DNA of 64,000 nucleotides. Origin: Bacteroidota bacterium (GTDB lineage Bacteria; Bacteroidota; Bacteroidia; Chitinophagales; Chitinophagaceae). Positions 17,818-27,553 of this stretch are shown piece after piece. The stretch is taken from the NCBI GenBank assembly GCA_029573235.1, contig JAKQGX010000042.1:1-64000 (forward strand). Reading direction: 5' to 3'. The notes under the pieces were generated by a model that was given only the letters and a program-made list of their open reading frames with translations, was not told where the DNA came from and searched no databases. A program made the translations under genes and the position numbers. The number at the start of each line of letters is the position of its first letter. Position 1 is the stretch's first letter.

Positions 17818-19914
17818 TCATGCTTCTATCATTTTCAAGAAGGCTTCTTCTGTAAGAATAGTGACGGTACCTAATTTTTTTGCTTTTTCCAACTTAGAAC
17901 CCGCCTCTGCGCCTACTACTAAATAGTTTAACTTGCTACTCACGCTGCCAACAATGATGCCTCCCTTCGCTTCGGCTTTTGCTTCTGCTTCACTTCGTTT
18001 GTAGTGTTGTAATGTGCCGGTGAATAAAAAAGTCTTGCCACTGAGACTGCCTTGCGTAGTAGCAGCTATGTTAAGGTTGTTTTCTAGGTTAATGCCTAAT
18101 GTTTTCAGCTCATGTAGCTGTAATCTATTTTCGGATAGCGAAAAGAAATCGACTATTGATGTGGCTACTTTAGGACCTATATCGTCAAGCGTCATCAGTT
18201 GTGCTGCATCGCGGTCAAATAATTCATTGATATGAGTAACCGAATGGGCCAGTGTTTTTGCCATCGTTTCTCCTACATGGCGAATACCCAGTCCGAATAT
18301 AAGACGGTGCAGGGGTTGTTGCTTACTATGGGTGATAGCTGCTTGCAAATTGTTGATGGATTTTGCACCAAAGCCGTCTAAGTTTTTAATGCTATCCCAA
18401 TCTATTCTAAATAGACTCGGAATATCTTTTATGATACCTAAAGAATAAAACTTTTTCACATTAGCTTCTCCCATTCCTCTAATATCCATGGCATCTTTGC
18501 TACAGAAGTGAATGAGCCGTTCGATAACTTGTGAGGGACAAGAAATGTTGATACAACGCCACACAGCCTCATCCTCTGTTTTTTCTAATGGCTGTTCGCA
18601 ATCGGGGCAATGTGTGGGAAAAATAATGGGTGCTTCTGTTCCTTTTCGAAGTTCATTCAAAGACTTAACGATATAAGGAATCACATCACCGGCACGCTCT
18701 ACCAAAACTGTGTCGCCAATCATCAAGTCTTTTTCGCGAATGACATCCTCATTAAATAATGAGATGGAAGACACCATAACACCACCGATAGGAGTAGGAG
18801 TAATCTTTGCAACAGGCGTAATGGTACCTGTTCTACCCACTTGAAAGACCACTTGTAATAAGGTAGCCGTTGCTTGCCTTGCCTTAAATTTATATGCTAC
18901 CGCCCATCTGGGGTGGTGCGATGTCATCCCCATTTTTTCTTGTAATTCAAAGTGGTTTACTTTTATTACCAATCCATCTACTTCATATGGTAAACTGTCA
19001 CGCCTATCTTCAAATGTTTGGCAATAGGCTATAACGTCTTCAATAGCAGAAAACCGCTTCATTTCCTCATGTGGTGTTGGGAATCCCAATTGATAAAGCC
19101 GACTGATGGCATTGTAATGCGTATCTAGCTTTGCTGCTGTTTGCTCGGGTGCCGTAGCGGTATAATAACTGATAGAATAAAGTATGGCAGATAGTTTACG
19201 CTTGCGCACTTCTTCCGGATTTAAGATGCGTAAAGTGCCGGAAGCCGCATTTCGCGGGTTGGCTAAGGGTGGTAGATTTTCTTTGGCTCGTTGCGCATTG
19301 TACGCTGCAAATACATCTTTATGAATGACTACTTCTCCTCTTATTTCTATTTGCTGTATTTGCTCTGCATCAAAGTTGGCTGACAAGGGTATGGAGCGTA
19401 TCTGACGAATATTAGCCGTAATATCTTCGCCGGTAATACCATCACCACGGGTGACCCCACGTACTAACTTTCCATTTTCGTACACAAGCGAAATACTGGC
19501 ACCATCATACTTGGGCTCTACACAATATTCTATATTGTTGGTACCGGCAAACTCTTTACAACGAGCATCCCAATCATACAGGTCTTGCGCGTTGTAGGTA
19601 TTGTCCAGGCTCAACATGGGTACCAAATGCGCTGCCTGATTAAAACGTTCGCTGAGTCCATAGGCTACACGTTGAGTAGGACTGTCGGTCGTTATCATTT
19701 CCGGATGCAGCGTTTCTAATTGCAGCAGTTTTTTAAACAACAAATCATATTCATAATCAGAAAAAACAGGTTCGCTTTGGAGGTAATATTTCCAATCAGC
19801 ATAGTTGATAATGGTTCGTAAGGGTTCAACATCGCTTGTTTCCAATGGGCTTTCATTTTCTAGAAAGCGTTTCCCTTGCTCGAAGTATTGTAATTCCTGC
19901 TGTTTCGTGTACAT
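17818..19914 (-). CDS. ligA: NAD+-dependent DNA ligase
   Basis: Seals nicks during replication and repair using NAD+. All domains are present in 698 residues: domain Ia (1-70), the adenylation domain with catalytic Lys135 in CVEPKYDGAS, the OB fold, a four-Cys zinc finger (CPDC then CINISC, about 435-460), helix-hairpin-helix repeats (about 480-590) and a C-terminal BRCT domain starting near SGKTFLFTGTLQ. It is divergent from the FAD-linked oxidase gene, with 65 bp between starts. Confidence 0.97.
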   Translation of the reverse strand: MYTKQQELQYFEQGKRFLENESPLETSDVEPLRTIINYADWKYYLQSEPVFSDYEYDLLFKKLLQLETLHPEMITTDSPTQRVAYGLSERFNQAAHLVPMLSLDNTYNAQDLYDWDARCKEFAGTNNIEYCVEPKYDGASISLVYENGKLVRGVTRGDGITGEDITANIRQIRSIPLSANFDAEQIQQIEIRGEVVIHKDVFAAYNAQRAKENLPPLANPRNAASGTLRILNPEEVRKRKLSAILYSISYYTATAPEQTAAKLDTHYNAISRLYQLGFPTPHEEMKRFSAIEDVIAYCQTFEDRRDSLPYEVDGLVIKVNHFELQEKMGMTSHHPRWAVAYKFKARQATATLLQVVFQVGRTGTITPVAKITPTPIGGVMVSSISLFNEDVIREKDLMIGDTVLVERAGDVIPYIVKSLNELRKGTEAPIIFPTHCPDCEQPLEKTEDEAVWRCINISCPSQVIERLIHFCSKDAMDIRGMGEANVKKFYSLGIIKDIPSLFRIDWDSIKNLDGFGAKSINNLQAAITHSKQQPLHRLIFGLGIRHVGETMAKTLAHSVTHINELFDRDAAQLMTLDDIGPKVATSIVDFFSLSENRLQLHELKTLGINLENNLNIAATTQGSLSGKTFLFTGTLQHYKRSEAEAKAEAKGGIIVGSVSSKLNYLVVGAEAGSKLEKAKKLGTVTILTEEAFLKMIEA

Positions 19915-19979
19915 GCTTCAAAATTCTGAAGATAAAAGTAAAGAAGGTAAAAAGATTTTGTAGTAACATTGAAAGACGT

Positions 19980-21386
19980 ATGAGCCAGTATAAAAAGATA
20001 GATGAGCAGGATATTGCCTTCTTTACGCAGGTACTCACCTCCGCCAATGTACGCACCACAGATGATGATATACAACGCTGTGCAGCCGACCATACCGAAG
20101 ACTTATCTTTTTTGCCGGAGGTAGTATTGTTACCCGAAAATACTACACAGGTAAGTGTTATCATGCAGTATTGCCATCAGCACCTAATAGCGGTAACACC
20201 TCGTGGTGCCGGCACGGGGTTGAGTGGCGGGGCTTTGCCGGTATGGGGCGGTGTGGTGTTAGATATGAAACGTTTCGACAAAATCATTCACATCGACACC
20301 CACAACTTTCAAGTAACCACCGAACCCGGTGTTATCACTCAAGTGTTGATGGAAGCGGTACGGGAAAAAGGACTCATGTACCCGCCGGATCCTGCCAGTA
20401 AAGGCTCTTGCTTTATAGGGGGTAATGTGGCAGAAAACTCTGGAGGCCCTAGAGCACTGAAATATGGTGTGGTAAAAGACTATGTATTAAACCTCGAAAT
20501 TGTTTTGGCAGATGGCACCATCATGATGACGGGAGCTAATGTGTTGAAGAACGCCACAGGCTACAACCTCACTCAGCTCATTGTAGGTAGTGAAGGTACA
20601 TTGGCGGTCGTTACAAAAATTGTATTACGCCTCATTCCTGCTACCGAACAAACCTTACTGATGTTAGTTCCTTTTCGGAAGGCGGTACAAGCATGTGAGG
20701 CGGTAAACACAATATTGCTGGCGGGTTGCCGCCCTTCGGCACTTGAGTTTATGGAACGTGATGCTATTGCGTGGAGCATGAAATATGTTGCGCAATCAAC
20801 CGTTTCGTTGCCAGAGGATATTGCTGCTCATTTGTTGATAGAAGTGGATGGAAATGACATGGACTTGTTGATGAAAGAAGCGGAAACGATCGCTTCTGAA
20901 TTGACCCAATACGATATTGATGAAATATTGTTTGCCGACGACAATCAACAAAAAGAAGCATTATGGCAATTGCGACGTAAGGTAGGCGAAGCCGTTAAAA
21001 GCCATTCGGTATATAAGGAAGAAGATACCGTGGTACCTCGTGCTTGCTTACCGGAGTTACTTCATATCGTAAAAGAAATTGGTCGTGAGTATGGTTTTCA
21101 CTCGGTATGTTACGGACACGCAGGAGATGGCAATTTGCATATCAACATTGTAAAACAAAACATGAGCGATGAAGATTGGCAACAGAAACTACCTGAAGGC
21201 ATCCGAAAACTATTTAAAGAAGTAGTACGAATGGGTGGTACTATCTCCGGAGAGCACGGTATTGGTTGGGTACAAAAGCCCTATTTGGATATTGCTTTCT
21301 CGGCTTCACAAATTGCACTGATGCAGTCTATCAAACAGGTTTTTGACCCGAAAGGAATCCTAAACCCCGGAAAGATTTGGTGTTAG
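19980..21386 (+). CDS. FAD-linked oxidase (glycolate oxidase GlcD / D-lactate dehydrogenase type)
   Basis: Oxidises a 2-hydroxy acid such as glycolate or D-lactate with FAD; the substrate cannot be assigned. The start is ATG at 19980 (MSQYKKIDEQDIAFF); the in-frame codons upstream run antisense inside ligA. In 468 residues, the FAD-binding domain has TPRGAGTGLSGGALPVWGG (about 73-91), PPDPASKGSCFIGGNVAEN and GVVKDYVLNLEIVLADG. The C-terminal cap has CYGHAGDGNLHIN and TISGEHGIG, typical of this family. No GlcE or GlcF partner gene is adjacent, so it probably acts as a single protein. Confidence 0.9.
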   Translation: MSQYKKIDEQDIAFFTQVLTSANVRTTDDDIQRCAADHTEDLSFLPEVVLLPENTTQVSVIMQYCHQHLIAVTPRGAGTGLSGGALPVWGGVVLDMKRFDKIIHIDTHNFQVTTEPGVITQVLMEAVREKGLMYPPDPASKGSCFIGGNVAENSGGPRALKYGVVKDYVLNLEIVLADGTIMMTGANVLKNATGYNLTQLIVGSEGTLAVVTKIVLRLIPATEQTLLMLVPFRKAVQACEAVNTILLAGCRPSALEFMERDAIAWSMKYVAQSTVSLPEDIAAHLLIEVDGNDMDLLMKEAETIASELTQYDIDEILFADDNQQKEALWQLRRKVGEAVKSHSVYKEEDTVVPRACLPELLHIVKEIGREYGFHSVCYGHAGDGNLHINIVKQNMSDEDWQQKLPEGIRKLFKEVVRMGGTISGEHGIGWVQKPYLDIAFSASQIALMQSIKQVFDPKGILNPGKIWC

Positions 21387-21461
21387 CGACCATACGATTT
21401 TTTATTGAAGAGAGATACCTTAAAAATATGTGAACAAATAGTCGTGCATCATTACATACTC

Positions 21462-21469
21462 TAACTTTG
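21462..21469 (+). promoter_or_regulatory. Candidate -7 element for the 230-residue barrel protein
   Basis: TAACTTTG matches TAnnTTTG, 62 bases before the start codon. The -33 position is not a good TTTG. Confidence 0.5.
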
Positions 21470-21531
21470 TTTTTGTCGTTTTCATCTTGTCATTTACCAT
21501 TGTTGGAAGGCGCCCATAAATAGTTATTAAA

Positions 21532-22224
21532 ATGAAACAGTTACTCATACTACTTTTTATCGGATTATCTATTCAAGCACAAGCTCAAAAAACCGAAACA
21601 TATACTAGTAGCGGCAAGCCGGTAGGTGTGTATAAAAAACAACAGTCTAAGCGAAAGCAAGATAAAGGCTTTGATTTGTCAAGAATGATATATGGTGGCA
21701 ACTTAGGCGGTGGCGGTGGTAATGGTGCTTTTTCATTCAATATTGCACCTGTGGTAGGATATCGTATTACCGACCGATTGGCTGCCGGTGTTGGTTTTGG
21801 TTATCAATACGCACAGGTAAACGATTTCTTTAAGTTAGAAGATAACAACGGTATGATTAACTACTACGACTATAAAGCCAGTATGATATCTGCCAGTGTT
21901 TGGGCGCGATATCTACTATTGCCCAAGTTGTTTGTTCATGCGGCTTATGAGCACAATTTTTTAAGTTTTCAAAATTATCGTTTTGCCCGCAACTTATCCG
22001 GAGCCATTGAAGGGTATAAAGAGCGCCATAATGCTCCTTCGGCATTAGTAGGGATAGGATACCGTGCGCCTATTGGACACAATGTTTCAATGTTTATGAT
22101 GGGCATGGTGGATGTGCTGCAATTGTTTCCTAATGCACCTGAGTACAGTCCTTATTATTACGATAAAAAAGGCAGCTTTTTGAATGCTATTTATCCCAGT
22201 ATTGGCTTTACAATTGGGTTTTAG
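21532..22224 (+). CDS. Putative outer-membrane beta-barrel protein
   Basis: A 230-residue protein with a signal peptide (MKQLLILLFIGLSIQAQAQ). A basic stretch near residues 36-50 (KKQQSKRKQDKGF) is followed by a Gly-rich turn and alternating hydrophobic/aromatic segments such as VVGYRITDRLAAGVGFGYQY, ending in the aromatic residue expected of an outer-membrane barrel (SIGFTIGF). I recognise the fold type but not a function. Its last 4 bases overlap the end of the convergent purF gene. Confidence 0.75.
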   Translation: MKQLLILLFIGLSIQAQAQKTETYTSSGKPVGVYKKQQSKRKQDKGFDLSRMIYGGNLGGGGGNGAFSFNIAPVVGYRITDRLAAGVGFGYQYAQVNDFFKLEDNNGMINYYDYKASMISASVWARYLLLPKLFVHAAYEHNFLSFQNYRFARNLSGAIEGYKERHNAPSALVGIGYRAPIGHNVSMFMMGMVDVLQLFPNAPEYSPYYYDKKGSFLNAIYPSIGFTIGF

Positions 22225-24062
22225 TAAGCTCTGTTTTCTTTGCGTTCCATATAGTTCATAAAGGCACGATTGGCTACTCGGTTTCCACCAGGTGTGGGGT
22301 AGTTTCCGGTAAAGTACCAATCACCATTATTATGCGGACATGCATCGTAAAGCCCTTCTATAGATTGGAAGATAATTTCTACTTCAGCTTTCACATCATT
22401 GGGACGTAGCATTTCGGCTATCTTCTTACTGATTTCCTCCGGTGTAAAGGCATCGTAAATGGGCTTCACAAAATTTTCAGTGTGCAAATTGTTGTCCACT
22501 TCTGCTTGCAAGCATAGCTGGTAGGCATGCTCCATGATGCTCACCTTGTTTTTATCCTTAAGCAATTCTACTGCTGCATTGAAGGCAATAAACTCTCCCA
22601 TTCTACTCATGTCTATACCATAGCAATCCGGATAGCGAATTTGTGGTGCCGAAGAAACGATGATGATTTTTTTGGGATATAGCCGGTCGAGCATTTTAAT
22701 AATACTTTCCCGCAGCGTAGTACCTCTTACAATCGAATCGTCTATGACTACCAGTGTGTCTTCATCCTTTCGTACTGTGCCATACGTGATATCATATACG
22801 TGTTGCACCATTTCATTGCGCGAGGCATCTTCGGTGATAAAAGTGCGCATCTTCACATCTTTGATGGCTATCTTCTCAATGCGTACACGGCGCTGCAAGA
22901 GCTCTTTCATCTCTTCCTCGCTAAGGTGTTTGGAGACTATTTTATGAATTTTGGTTTCATTCAAATAATCTTCCAACCCTTTTATTAAACCATAAAATGC
23001 AATCTCTGCCGTATTGGGTATAAAGGAAACAATGGTATTTTTTAAATCGTTGTGAACGGCGTCCAACACTTTCTGAGCCAGGTTGCGACCCAATTGCATT
23101 CGTTCTTTGTAGATGTCAGCATCACCACCGCGAGAGAAATAGATGCGCTCAAAACTACAAGCTCTCAATTCCTTGGGAGGTAAAATTTGAGGATTGCTAA
23201 AGCTGCCATTGCTCTTTACAATAATGGCGCTACCGGGTTGTAATTCTTTTACAGAATCAATTGTGGCATTAAATGCCGTCATGATAGCAGGTCTTTCGGA
23301 TGCTACCACCACTACTTCGTCGTCATGATAGTAATAAGCCGGGCGGATACCATGAGCGTCTCTTAGTACAAAACTGTCGCCATTCCCAACCAAACCGCCA
23401 CATACAAACCCACCATCAAAATGAACAGTAGCTTTTTTCAAAACCTCTTCCAGATGTAACTGTTCCGGATTGGCTTCATCAGCTTGGCAGAGGTAGTAAT
23501 GAAACATTTCTATCATGCCTCCCAAGTCGCTTTCCCGCATCATTGTGGTGGGGTGCTTGTCGAGAAATTGAAATAATTCATCGGTATTAACCAAGTTGAA
23601 GTTGCCGGCCATAGCGATGTTGCGCGTAGGGTTGATATGAGGTTTCAAAAAGGGGTGGCAAAACTCCACATCGTTTTTCCCTTGTGTGCCGTAGCGTAAA
23701 TGCCCCATCAAGCACTCGCCCATAAAGGGCATATAGCCTTTCATCAATCCCGGGTATTGGCGAATTTCAGGATACATTTTCTCCAATTCGGTAACCTCGT
23801 GATTGATGTTTTGAAACAATGCTGCAATAGCACCGGAACCACTTTTGCGTTGTCGGTACAAAAACTGATTTCCGGGGATGGTATTCAGCTTTACGGTAGC
23901 AATACCGGCACCGTCTTGTCCACGGTTATGCTGTTTTTCCATCAATAAATACAGCTTGTTAAGTCCGTAGAAAGCTGTTCCGTATTTTCGGTGATAATAA
24001 GCTAGTGGCTTTAAGAGGCGGATATAGGCTAACCCGCACTCATGGCGTATTGCATCAGACAT
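22221..24062 (-). CDS. purF: Amidophosphoribosyltransferase (PurF-type), long Bacteroidota form
   Basis: First step of purine synthesis: PRPP plus glutamine to phosphoribosylamine. The catalytic N-terminal Cys would be Cys9 after removal of MSDAIRHE. Class II glutamine amidotransferase signatures follow (QHNRGQDGAGIATV, GHLRYGTQG), and the PRTase motif is VVIDDSIVRGTTLRESI near residue 445. At 613 residues it is about 100 longer than E. coli PurF. The extra length includes a segment around residues 345-400 rich in Glu/Lys and a C-terminal extension. It could also be a PurF-like paralogue, since the nucleophile context CGLAYIRLL differs from the common CGVFGI. It is convergent with the upstream barrel gene (4-bp overlap). 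Confidence 0.88.
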   Translation of the reverse strand: MSDAIRHECGLAYIRLLKPLAYYHRKYGTAFYGLNKLYLLMEKQHNRGQDGAGIATVKLNTIPGNQFLYRQRKSGSGAIAALFQNINHEVTELEKMYPEIRQYPGLMKGYMPFMGECLMGHLRYGTQGKNDVEFCHPFLKPHINPTRNIAMAGNFNLVNTDELFQFLDKHPTTMMRESDLGGMIEMFHYYLCQADEANPEQLHLEEVLKKATVHFDGGFVCGGLVGNGDSFVLRDAHGIRPAYYYHDDEVVVVASERPAIMTAFNATIDSVKELQPGSAIIVKSNGSFSNPQILPPKELRACSFERIYFSRGGDADIYKERMQLGRNLAQKVLDAVHNDLKNTIVSFIPNTAEIAFYGLIKGLEDYLNETKIHKIVSKHLSEEEMKELLQRRVRIEKIAIKDVKMRTFITEDASRNEMVQHVYDITYGTVRKDEDTLVVIDDSIVRGTTLRESIIKMLDRLYPKKIIIVSSAPQIRYPDCYGIDMSRMGEFIAFNAAVELLKDKNKVSIMEHAYQLCLQAEVDNNLHTENFVKPIYDAFTPEEISKKIAEMLRPNDVKAEVEIIFQSIEGLYDACPHNNGDWYFTGNYPTPGGNRVANRAFMNYMERKENRAY

Positions 24063-24069
24063 GAGGGGG

Positions 24070-24077
24070 CAAAGATA
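24070..24077 (-). promoter_or_regulatory. -7 element directly before purF
   Basis: On the minus strand TATCTTTG is followed by seven bases and then the purF ATG, so the mRNA would start at or beside the start codon. A TTG lies 21 bases upstream of the box. Confidence 0.6.
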
Positions 24078-24180
24078 CTTTCTTCTGTTGGTTTTCTACA
24101 AGTCGTTTATATAAATAAAATTAATTGTTTGATGTGTGAAATTGTATTTTGTGGAAAGGCGCACTGTGTTGCAAAACGAG

Positions 24181-25104
24181 CTATACATCCGGATAAATTT
24201 TCACAGCTTCAAGACCATTACTGTCTTTACATGCGCGGTACATACCGGGGCTATTGAATGGCATACAAATATTACCATATTTGTCAATGGCTACGAGTCC
24301 GCCCTCGCCACCTATTTTGATGAGCTTCTCGTGCACTACTTCTTGGCAGGCTTGTTCTAAATTATATCCTTTGTACGCCATCAGGCAAGAGATATCGTAT
24401 GCTACTACCGAGCGAATGAACAACTCGCCATGTCCTGTACAGGAAACAGCACAGGTGTCATTATTGGCATAGGTGCCGGCGCCAATAATGGGGCTATCGC
24501 CCACACGACCAAACTTTTTGTTGGTCATACCACCGGTGCTGGTGGCAGCGGCCAAGTTTCCTTTTGCATCAAGGGCTACGGCACCCACTGTACCAAATTT
24601 CTTTTCAGAATGATCCAGTATAATCTTGTCTTCGGCAACGGCATCTTTCCATTGTTGGTGGCGTAGTTCATTATAAAAATAGGCTTCCGGTTCGAATGCT
24701 ACACTATGTAGTTGTGCAAATGCCTCGGCACCTTTACCGCTCAATAAAACATGCTCACTTTTTTCCATGACCAATCGAGCAAGTGCTATTGGGTTGCGTA
24801 CACCCGATATGCCACATACAGCACCCGCAGTAAGGTTGGCTCCATTCATAATAGAGGCATCCATTTCATGCTTACCATCGTGGTTAAACACCGACCCACG
24901 CCCGGCATTGAACATCGGAAAATCTTCTAAAGAAAATACCGCTGCTTCTACGGCATCTAATGCGCTGCCTCCCTTCTCTAATACCGAATATCCGGCTTGT
25001 AATGCTTGTTGCAAGCCACTTTCATATTGTGCTTGCAGTTCAGGCGTCATAGACGATTGAAGGATGGTGCCGGCTCCACCGTGAAGTGCCAATGCTGTTT
25101 TCAT
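24181..25104 (-). CDS. Isoaspartyl peptidase / L-asparaginase (Ntn-hydrolase)
   Basis: Cleaves beta-aspartyl dipeptides and asparagine; matures by self-cleavage. Of 307 residues, the conserved autocleavage site is KFGTVGAVALDAKGN, with Thr as the new N-terminal nucleophile (about residue 168). It is followed by AAATSTGGMTNKKFGRVGD and GAGTYANN, which form the substrate pocket. The N-terminal ALHGGAGTI is also typical. It is most similar in layout to E. coli IaaA. It precedes purF on the same strand with 118 bp between them and has its own promoter candidate. Confidence 0.93.
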   Translation of the reverse strand: MKTALALHGGAGTILQSSMTPELQAQYESGLQQALQAGYSVLEKGGSALDAVEAAVFSLEDFPMFNAGRGSVFNHDGKHEMDASIMNGANLTAGAVCGISGVRNPIALARLVMEKSEHVLLSGKGAEAFAQLHSVAFEPEAYFYNELRHQQWKDAVAEDKIILDHSEKKFGTVGAVALDAKGNLAAATSTGGMTNKKFGRVGDSPIIGAGTYANNDTCAVSCTGHGELFIRSVVAYDISCLMAYKGYNLEQACQEVVHEKLIKIGGEGGLVAIDKYGNICMPFNSPGMYRACKDSNGLEAVKIYPDV

Positions 25105-25108
25105 CTTT

Positions 25109-25116
25109 CAAAAATA
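25109..25116 (-). promoter_or_regulatory. -7 element directly before the isoaspartyl peptidase gene
   Basis: Minus strand TATTTTTG, then four bases (AAAG), then ATG. Another site predicting a leaderless transcript. Confidence 0.6.
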
Positions 25117-25156
25117 GGCACTCACCGTTTGGTTTTCAAATTGCTGAAAACTACTG

Positions 25157-26629
25157 CTATTCTACCCTTTCTACATCACTCACACGAATGCCATAATAAT
25201 ACATGCCGTTTCTACCCGGATAAAAACCTCCGAGCCGTACACTTCCATTTTCGGTTATTGCTTTTTGAATATCATCTGCATTGTTGACAGCTTGGTCGTT
25301 GGCTCGAAGGATGATGAAGCCTCTGCGCATATTGGTTTGCCGTGCTAGGACACCGTTGGAGATATCCATTACCAATACACCATTGTCAATACCATATTTG
25401 CTCTTTTCTTCTTCCTTTAAAGGACGCATGGTAGCACCCAATAGCTGTGCTGTTTTTGCCACTTGACTTTTTAGTACGCCAGTAGTACCGTTGATGTTTT
25501 TCAAAAGCACGGTGGTGTTGTATTCTTTTCCATTTCGGGTATAGGTTACACTCACGTTATCGCCGGGTTTGTAGCGGGCTACTTGCTCCAGCAGTTCCGG
25601 CTCAGACTGTACAAGGGTGTTGTTGATACGGGTAATAAAATCGCCCTTGCGAATGCCGGCAGCATAAGCACCACCTTGGCTTGGAACATCTGCTACATAA
25701 ACACCTTCCGTTCTACTCTTAGAAAGTTCATTATTGTTTTGAGAAAGCAATTGTATGCCCAGATAAGCGCGTTGAACTGTACCGTATTGTTTTAAATCGT
25801 CTAATACTTTTTTGGCAATATTAGAGGGAATGGCATACGAGTACCCTGCATAAGATCCGGTGGGAGAGGCTATCGCCGAATTGATACCGATTAATTGTCC
25901 TTTGGTGTTCACTAAGGCACCACCACTATTGCCCGGGTTCACCGCTGCATCCGTTTGAATAAAACTTTCAATGGCAGATGCTGACTGCGTACGGTTGATA
26001 CCCAACGCACGGCTCTTGGCACTTACGATACCGGCTGTCACCGTGGCATCTAATGTCAATGGATATCCTACGGCGAGCACCCATTGCCCAAGGCGAACAT
26101 TGTCGGAATTGCCAAACTCCATATACGGCAAATTACTCTCTTGCACTTTTAATAGGGCAATATCCGTTGCTGCATCTTTGGCTACTACAGCGGCTTCGGT
26201 AGTGTATTGGTCATTAAACGTGACGGTTACTTTGTCGGCATTACTCACTACATGGTAGTTGGTAGCAATGTACCCATCGGGTGAAATGACTACACCGGAG
26301 CCGGAGCCCATCTGAGGAGGTAAATAATACTCTTGCGGGCCAAACAATTGCTCAAACACATCATTGCCTCCGCGTGCTACTATGGTTCTTCCATTGGTTT
26401 GTGTTTTGATGTGTACCACCGCTTGTACAGAGGCGCTGGCAGCCTGTTCAAAATCAGCCGGGGGAATACTATTGGCACCAACCAATTTATAGTTTGCATA
26501 ATTGACCGGTGTGCCACTAACATTTTGGGTAACAAGTCCAGATTTGTCTTGAAATTTTGATGCTATAAATAGGGTAGCAATCGAGGTAATAGCTGCGGTA
26601 AGTACTACAGGAATCAGTTTTAGTTTCAT
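25157..26629 (-). CDS. Do/HtrA-family serine endoprotease with PDZ domains
   Basis: Periplasmic ATP-independent protease and chaperone for misfolded envelope proteins. The 490 residues begin with a membrane anchor or signal (about 4-24, LIPVVLTAAITSIATLFIAS). A trypsin-like domain carries the triad His (IATNYHVVSNADK), Asp (ATDIALLKVQ) and Ser (NPGNSGGALVNTKG). The first PDZ domain (about 305-390) contains YLGIQL and RKGDFITRINN; a shorter, diverged second one ends the protein. It is encoded upstream of the isoaspartyl peptidase on the same strand with 52 bp between. Confidence 0.94.
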   Translation of the reverse strand: MKLKLIPVVLTAAITSIATLFIASKFQDKSGLVTQNVSGTPVNYANYKLVGANSIPPADFEQAASASVQAVVHIKTQTNGRTIVARGGNDVFEQLFGPQEYYLPPQMGSGSGVVISPDGYIATNYHVVSNADKVTVTFNDQYTTEAAVVAKDAATDIALLKVQESNLPYMEFGNSDNVRLGQWVLAVGYPLTLDATVTAGIVSAKSRALGINRTQSASAIESFIQTDAAVNPGNSGGALVNTKGQLIGINSAIASPTGSYAGYSYAIPSNIAKKVLDDLKQYGTVQRAYLGIQLLSQNNNELSKSRTEGVYVADVPSQGGAYAAGIRKGDFITRINNTLVQSEPELLEQVARYKPGDNVSVTYTRNGKEYNTTVLLKNINGTTGVLKSQVAKTAQLLGATMRPLKEEEKSKYGIDNGVLVMDISNGVLARQTNMRRGFIILRANDQAVNNADDIQKAITENGSVRLGGFYPGRNGMYYYGIRVSDVERVE

Positions 26630-26654
26630 AATTACAACGCTTACTTTAATGATA

Positions 26655-26662
26655 CAAATGTA
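26655..26662 (-). promoter_or_regulatory. Candidate -7 element for the HtrA gene
   Basis: Minus strand TACATTTG matches TAnnTTTG, 25 bases before the start codon. No good -33 element is seen. Confidence 0.5.
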
Positions 26663-26801
26663 GCATAGTCAGTAGGTATGCTACTGTTATAAGTATTGCA
26701 ATTAAGATGCCTATTTGCCAAAAATATCGTTAAAAAGTCACGACAGCTTTCAGTGAAAAACGTCGCATGAATACTTCAAACGTTATCTGCATTCATAAAT
26801 G

Positions 26802-26854
26802 AAAAAACACCTGTAAAGGCTGTATCATGAGGACAAGAAAACAGGGGCAGGTGC
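26802..26854 (-). terminator. Probable terminator of pyrE
   Basis: Read leftward: CACCTG at 26848-26853, a nested CTGT/ACAG pair, then CAGGTG at 26808-26813 followed by TTTTTT. It lies 27 bases beyond the pyrE stop. The outer stem is only 6 bp. Confidence 0.6.
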
Positions 26855-26880
26855 TTGATTTTATAATATTCAAAGGGTAT

Positions 26881-27510
26881 TTATTGCCCCCAAGTATCTG
26901 GCGATGTGCGCCAACTTTGGAGTAATTCTTTTTGTTCCGGAGCTATCAACTTTGTGTCTTCGGCAACTTCCATCAACGCTTCATAATTGCTAATGGTATG
27001 TAGCGGTATTCCTGCGGTTTGGAAGGCTTCTGTAGCCTTGGGAAATCCATACGTAAACAATGCACACATACCAATCACATCGGCTTCTAGAGATCTTAAT
27101 ACTTCTACCACTTGAAGGCTGCTTTTGCCGGTTGATACGAGGTCTTCAATTACTACAACCTTTTGTCCTTTTTCCAATACTCCTTCTATTTGATTGCCCA
27201 TGCCATGCTCTTTGGGTTTGCTGCGTACATAGATAAAAGGAAGCTTGAGCAGGTCTGCCACTAAGGTGCCATGCGGAATACCGGCAGTAGCCACACCGGC
27301 TATCACTTCTGCATCCGGAAATTTTTCGAATACCATATTCGCCAATTCACTTTTTACATAGTCGCGGGTATGAGGATAGGAAAGGATCTTTCGATTGTCG
27401 CAATACACCGGCGAACGCCACCCGGAAGCCCAAGTATATGGATTTTGCAGGTTGATTTGTAAAGCTTTAATTTGTAACAGTTTTTCGGCGAAATGTTTTT
27501 GCGTACTCAT
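26881..27510 (-). CDS. pyrE: Orotate phosphoribosyltransferase
   Basis: Converts orotate and PRPP to orotidine monophosphate in pyrimidine synthesis. The 209-residue length is standard. Visible motifs are SGWRSPVYCDNRKILSYP (about 29-46), VIAGVATAGIPHGTLVA (orotate contacts) and the PRPP-binding VVVIEDLVSTGKSSLQV (about 122-138). It is divergent from the NUDIX gene, with 43 bp between the two start codons. Its promoter fits the consensus and ends four bases before the ATG. Confidence 0.96.
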   Translation of the reverse strand: MSTQKHFAEKLLQIKALQINLQNPYTWASGWRSPVYCDNRKILSYPHTRDYVKSELANMVFEKFPDAEVIAGVATAGIPHGTLVADLLKLPFIYVRSKPKEHGMGNQIEGVLEKGQKVVVIEDLVSTGKSSLQVVEVLRSLEADVIGMCALFTYGFPKATEAFQTAGIPLHTISNYEALMEVAEDTKLIAPEQKELLQSWRTSPDTWGQ

Positions 27511-27514
27511 GCGT

Positions 27515-27545
27515 CAAACCTACGCCAATCCAATTGTTTTACAAA
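27515..27545 (-). promoter_or_regulatory. Consensus promoter of pyrE, abutting the start codon
   Basis: Minus strand TTTG (27545-27542), 19 bases, TAGGTTTG (27522-27515), then ACGC and the ATG. Both elements and the spacing are exact. Initiation is expected on the ATG itself. Confidence 0.8.
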
Positions 27546-27553
27546 AACACATC

